DNA of 8,250 bases from an uncultured Desulfovibrio sp. (lineage in GTDB: Bacteria; Desulfobacterota; Desulfovibrionia; Desulfovibrionales; Desulfovibrionaceae): assembly GCA_946490455.1 (NCBI GenBank), contig CAMLXE010000067.1, forward strand, positions 1 through 8,250, read 5' to 3'. A model generated the notes under the pieces. That model saw only the letters and a program-made list of their open reading frames with translations, searched no databases and had not been told where the DNA came from. Shown piece after piece: positions 5,688 through 8,250 of the stretch. A program made the translations under genes and the position numbers. Numbering within the stretch: the first letter of the stretch is position 1; each line of letters begins with the position of its first letter.

Positions 5688-8249
5688 TTATTTTTTTATT
5701 GCCCTCAGACCATTTATGATCACAAGCAGTGCTGTCCCCACATCGGCAAAGACAGCCATCCACATGGTTGCATTTCCCGAGAAGGTCAGTCCAAAGAACA
5801 GCGCCTTGACACCAAGCGCCAGAGAAATGTTCTGGATCAGAATGGCGTGTGTTGCGCGGGACAGCCGTATGAAGCGAGGAATTTTTCTGAGATCATCATC
5901 CATGAGCGCCACGTTGGCTGTTTCAATGGCTGTATCGGTTCCGTTTCCTGCCATGGCAAAGCCGATGTTGGCTTTGGCCAGCGCTGGTGCATCATTGATA
6001 CCGTCACCAACCATGCCTACTTTGTTGCCAGTACGCTGCAGCTCATCAATAAGCTGAAGCTTGTCTTCTGGAAGCAGGTTACTTTTGAAACTGTCCACTT
6101 CGGCCAGTCTTGCAATGGCTCTGGCCGCGTATTCATTGTCTCCAGTCAACATCATGGTTTTGATGCCAAGCTGCCGCAGTTCGCGGATGGCTTCAACGCT
6201 GCTGTCCCTGATTGTGTCGGCGACGGCAAAAAGTCCCTGTACACCCGCATCTCCAGTCAACATGACGACAGACTTTCCCTGCTGTTCAAGCTTGCCGATT
6301 TCCTGCTCCAGTTCGGAGGAACACAGATGCAGCCTCTCCACCATGCGATGGTTGCCAAGATACCAGCGCTGGCCATCAATGGTACCGCATACGCCTTCTC
6401 CCGGCAGGGCAGAGAAGTTCTCCACGCTGCACACAGGAATATCGGATTGGGCGGCATGCCCGGCAATGGCACGGGATACGGGGTGATCCGAACGGGCTGC
6501 CAGACTCGCCGCGAGGCTGGTACTCCGGCTTTCATCCAGATTGCCCACGGGGATAAAGTCGGTCTGACGGGGAGTGCCATGGGTAATGGTCCCTGTCTTG
6601 TCCAGCGCGAGCCAGTTCAGAAGGCGGCCCTGTTCAAGGAAGACACCTCCCTTGACGAGAATCCCGGAACGTGTTGCCGCCGCCATGCCGCTGACAATGC
6701 TGACCGGAGTGGATATGACAAGCGCACACGGACAGCCGATTACCAGAATGACCAGAGCGGTGTAGATGGATTGTGACCATGGCTCCTGCATCAGAAGCGG
6801 TGGAACAAGGCCGACAAGAAGGGCAATGGCGAAGACGGCCGGTGTATAGTATCTGGCAAAACTGTCCACAAAACGCTGAATGGGGGCTTTTGTTCCCTGC
6901 GCTTCTTCAACAGCATGTACAATTCTGGCAAGCGTTGAGTCCGTTGCCGTGGCGGTTGATTCGAATTCAAAGGAACCGGATTCATTCAGGGTTCCAGCGT
7001 AGACAGTATCTCCGGCCCTTTTTTCCACGGGCAGGCTTTCTCCTGTAATCGGAGCCTGATTGACTGTGGACTCTCCCAGCATAATGAGACCATCAAGCGC
7101 AATTTTTTCTCCAGGTCTGACGCGTATCCGGCTCCCTTTGGGGATTTGCCTGATATCCATTTCCTGCCAGGAACCGTCTGCCTGCCGGACTGTGGCACAG
7201 TCCGGAGCAAGCGCCAGCAGATTTCTGATGGCATTTCGTGCCCGATCCAGAGCCTTGGCCTCGATGGCTTCGGAAAGGTTGAACAGGACCATTACCATGG
7301 CTGCTTCCGGGTATTGGCCGATAATGACGGCTCCGGTAACAGCCACGGACATGAGGGCATTGATGTTCAGATTGAAATTGGAAATGGCCAGCCAGCCCTT
7401 CCTGTAGGTTGTTACTCCGCCAAGGCCAATGGCAATGAGGGCAAGAAAGAGCGGGAGACAAGGGAGAACAGGATAGCTGCCAAGAGTCCAGTCCTGTATC
7501 TGCAAGCCAAAGGGATTGATCTTCCAGACATGCAGAAGCTCAAAGGCCTCAGAAAGGGCGGCAAACAGGCCGGCAGCCGCAAGCCTTTTCCATCCCGTTT
7601 CTGATGAATGTGACTGCGTCGGAGCCATGTCCTGTGATGTTGCCAGTCTGGCATTCAGGTTCAGCGATGCCAGAGCTGCGGAGATTTCCGGCAGGGCGGA
7701 AGGCGTATGCCGTACCTTGAGCGTCCTCTGCATGAGGTTGAATTCAAGTTCTCTTACCTCCGGCATTCCAGAAAGCCTTTTCCGGATCAGAGCCTCTTCT
7801 GTCGGGCAGTCCATGCCACTGATGGAAAATATGGTTACTGCTTCATTGGCCTTTTCAATGAGTTCCGGGGACATGCTGATGGATTTCAGAGCCTCTTCGA
7901 GGGGAGCGGTATGGGGCAGCCTGTGCGTGACGGAAAGCGTTCTTTGCATGAGGTTAAAATCCAGTTTCACAATCCCGGGAATGGCGGCCAGCCTTTTCCG
8001 GATCAGGGTTTCTTCCATCGGGCAGTCCATATTCTGTATGCGATAGACAGTCTTGCTGTCCGTACCGGCCTTTCCTGTCTCTTGCTGGAGAGCAGGTTTT
8101 TTCTGATTCGTATTGGATCTGCTGATGGTGAAAAACTGCTCTTCATGGGCACAGGCACACGGACTCAGGATATTTTCATGCCGATGGCTTTCCTCCTGTG
8201 TGGGCGACTGGGCGTGGCGGCCGTGATGCGCTTCCTGTCTGTCACAGTC
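5688..8249 (-). CDS. cadA: Zinc/cadmium/lead-exporting P1B-type ATPase (CadA/ZntA type), 5'-partial
   Basis: This inner-membrane pump exports divalent soft metals using ATP. The first in-window ATG (8030) falls inside a metal-binding motif and is not the real start. The frame stays open for another 73 codons to the edge, with no in-frame ATG, GTG or TTG seen. That extension is Cys/His-rich, with DCD, HHGRH, SHRH and CACAHEE, and leads into YRIQN. Counting from the 8030 Met, two HMA domains carry MDCPMEE (1-7) and GMDCPTEE (72-79). Membrane helices lie near 148-167, 185-205, 222-252, 395-412, 421-445 and 730-773. Catalytic motifs are intact: TGES (329-332), CPC (433-435), phosphorylated Asp477 in DKTGT, HP (516-517) and GDGIND (675-680). 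Lys742 and Asp763 near the C-terminus fit ZntA-type Zn/Cd/Pb specificity. The stop at 5688 gives the family's usual ending. Its promoter and upstream neighbour are outside the window. Confidence 0.95.
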   Translation of the reverse strand, partial: DCDRQEAHHGRHAQSPTQEESHRHENILSPCACAHEEQFFTISRSNTNQKKPALQQETGKAGTDSKTVYRIQNMDCPMEETLIRKRLAAIPGIVKLDFNLMQRTLSVTHRLPHTAPLEEALKSISMSPELIEKANEAVTIFSISGMDCPTEEALIRKRLSGMPEVRELEFNLMQRTLKVRHTPSALPEISAALASLNLNARLATSQDMAPTQSHSSETGWKRLAAAGLFAALSEAFELLHVWKINPFGLQIQDWTLGSYPVLPCLPLFLALIAIGLGGVTTYRKGWLAISNFNLNINALMSVAVTGAVIIGQYPEAAMVMVLFNLSEAIEAKALDRARNAIRNLLALAPDCATVRQADGSWQEMDIRQIPKGSRIRVRPGEKIALDGLIMLGESTVNQAPITGESLPVEKRAGDTVYAGTLNESGSFEFESTATATDSTLARIVHAVEEAQGTKAPIQRFVDSFARYYTPAVFAIALLVGLVPPLLMQEPWSQSIYTALVILVIGCPCALVISTPVSIVSGMAAATRSGILVKGGVFLEQGRLLNWLALDKTGTITHGTPRQTDFIPVGNLDESRSTSLAASLAARSDHPVSRAIAGHAAQSDIPVCSVENFSALPGEGVCGTIDGQRWYLGNHRMVERLHLCSSELEQEIGKLEQQGKSVVMLTGDAGVQGLFAVADTIRDSSVEAIRELRQLGIKTMMLTGDNEYAARAIARLAEVDSFKSNLLPEDKLQLIDELQRTGNKVGMVGDGINDAPALAKANIGFAMAGNGTDTAIETANVALMDDDLRKIPRFIRLSRATHAILIQNISLALGVKALFFGLTFSGNATMWMAVFADVGTALLVIINGLRAIKK
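7710..8045 (-). repeat. Internal duplication: two HMA domains 72 codons apart in the ATPase
   Basis: The two metal-binding domains share the identical strings LIRKRL and FNLMQRTL, at residues 9-14/81-86 and 25-32/97-104 counted from the Met at 8030. The offset is exactly 72 residues (216 bases). At the DNA level the surrounding blocks are also close, for example both copies of the segment encoding MDCP..E..LIRKRL. This suggests tandem duplication within the gene or ongoing homogenisation. Confidence 0.6.
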
Positions 8250-8250
8250 A

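Noticed and set aside
5634..6776. A 380-codon plus-strand open frame antisense to the CadA-type gene
   Set aside because: The opposite strand encodes an ATPase with all catalytic motifs; this frame has no domain features and no convincing Shine-Dalgarno.

Overview
This window looks like it comes from a Gram-negative bacterium of moderate GC. The strongest clue is a type III secretion (T3SS) effector/chaperone pair. Supporting clues are a proteobacterial-style cadmium/zinc ATPase (MDCPxEE metal-binding motifs) and a possible sigma-54 promoter. A host-associated relative of Bilophila, Lawsonia or Desulfovibrio would fit, but that placement is a guess from gene content and is not shown by the sequence.

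Layout: (1) 1-99, minus: the first 33 codons of a heavy-metal-associated (HMA) domain protein, most likely a copper P-type ATPase, running off the left edge. (2) 100-233: a divergent control region with a fair minus-strand promoter and a small dyad over the ribosome-binding site of the next gene. (3) 234-635, plus: an HxlR-family regulator with an unusual N-terminal triple cysteine. (4) 636-1068: about 430 bases with no credible gene, between convergent genes. (5) 1069-1536, minus: a CesT-type T3SS chaperone. (6) 1594-5241, minus: a 1215-residue protein, interpreted as the chaperone's effector, with a C-terminal HD hydrolase domain and a central DUF3626-like region. (7) 5242-5687: an intergenic region with a near-consensus sigma-54 promoter about 30 bases before the effector's Shine-Dalgarno region, a large dyad about 100 bases further upstream, and a long hairpin behind the next gene. 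(8) 5688 to the right edge, minus: a zinc/cadmium/lead P-type ATPase with two HMA domains. Its reading frame stays open beyond the first visible ATG, through a Cys/His-rich stretch, to the edge.

Two themes meet here. The outer genes are metal homeostasis: HMA protein and regulator on the left, CadA-type exporter on the right. Between them sits a self-contained virulence cassette in which effector and chaperone are co-directional, 57 bases apart, and apparently under their own promoter. No secretion-apparatus gene is visible, so this would be an orphan effector locus served by a T3SS elsewhere. The effector is the most novel item: it is very large, carries a complete set of HD metal-binding residues, and its central region has no assigned activity that I know of.
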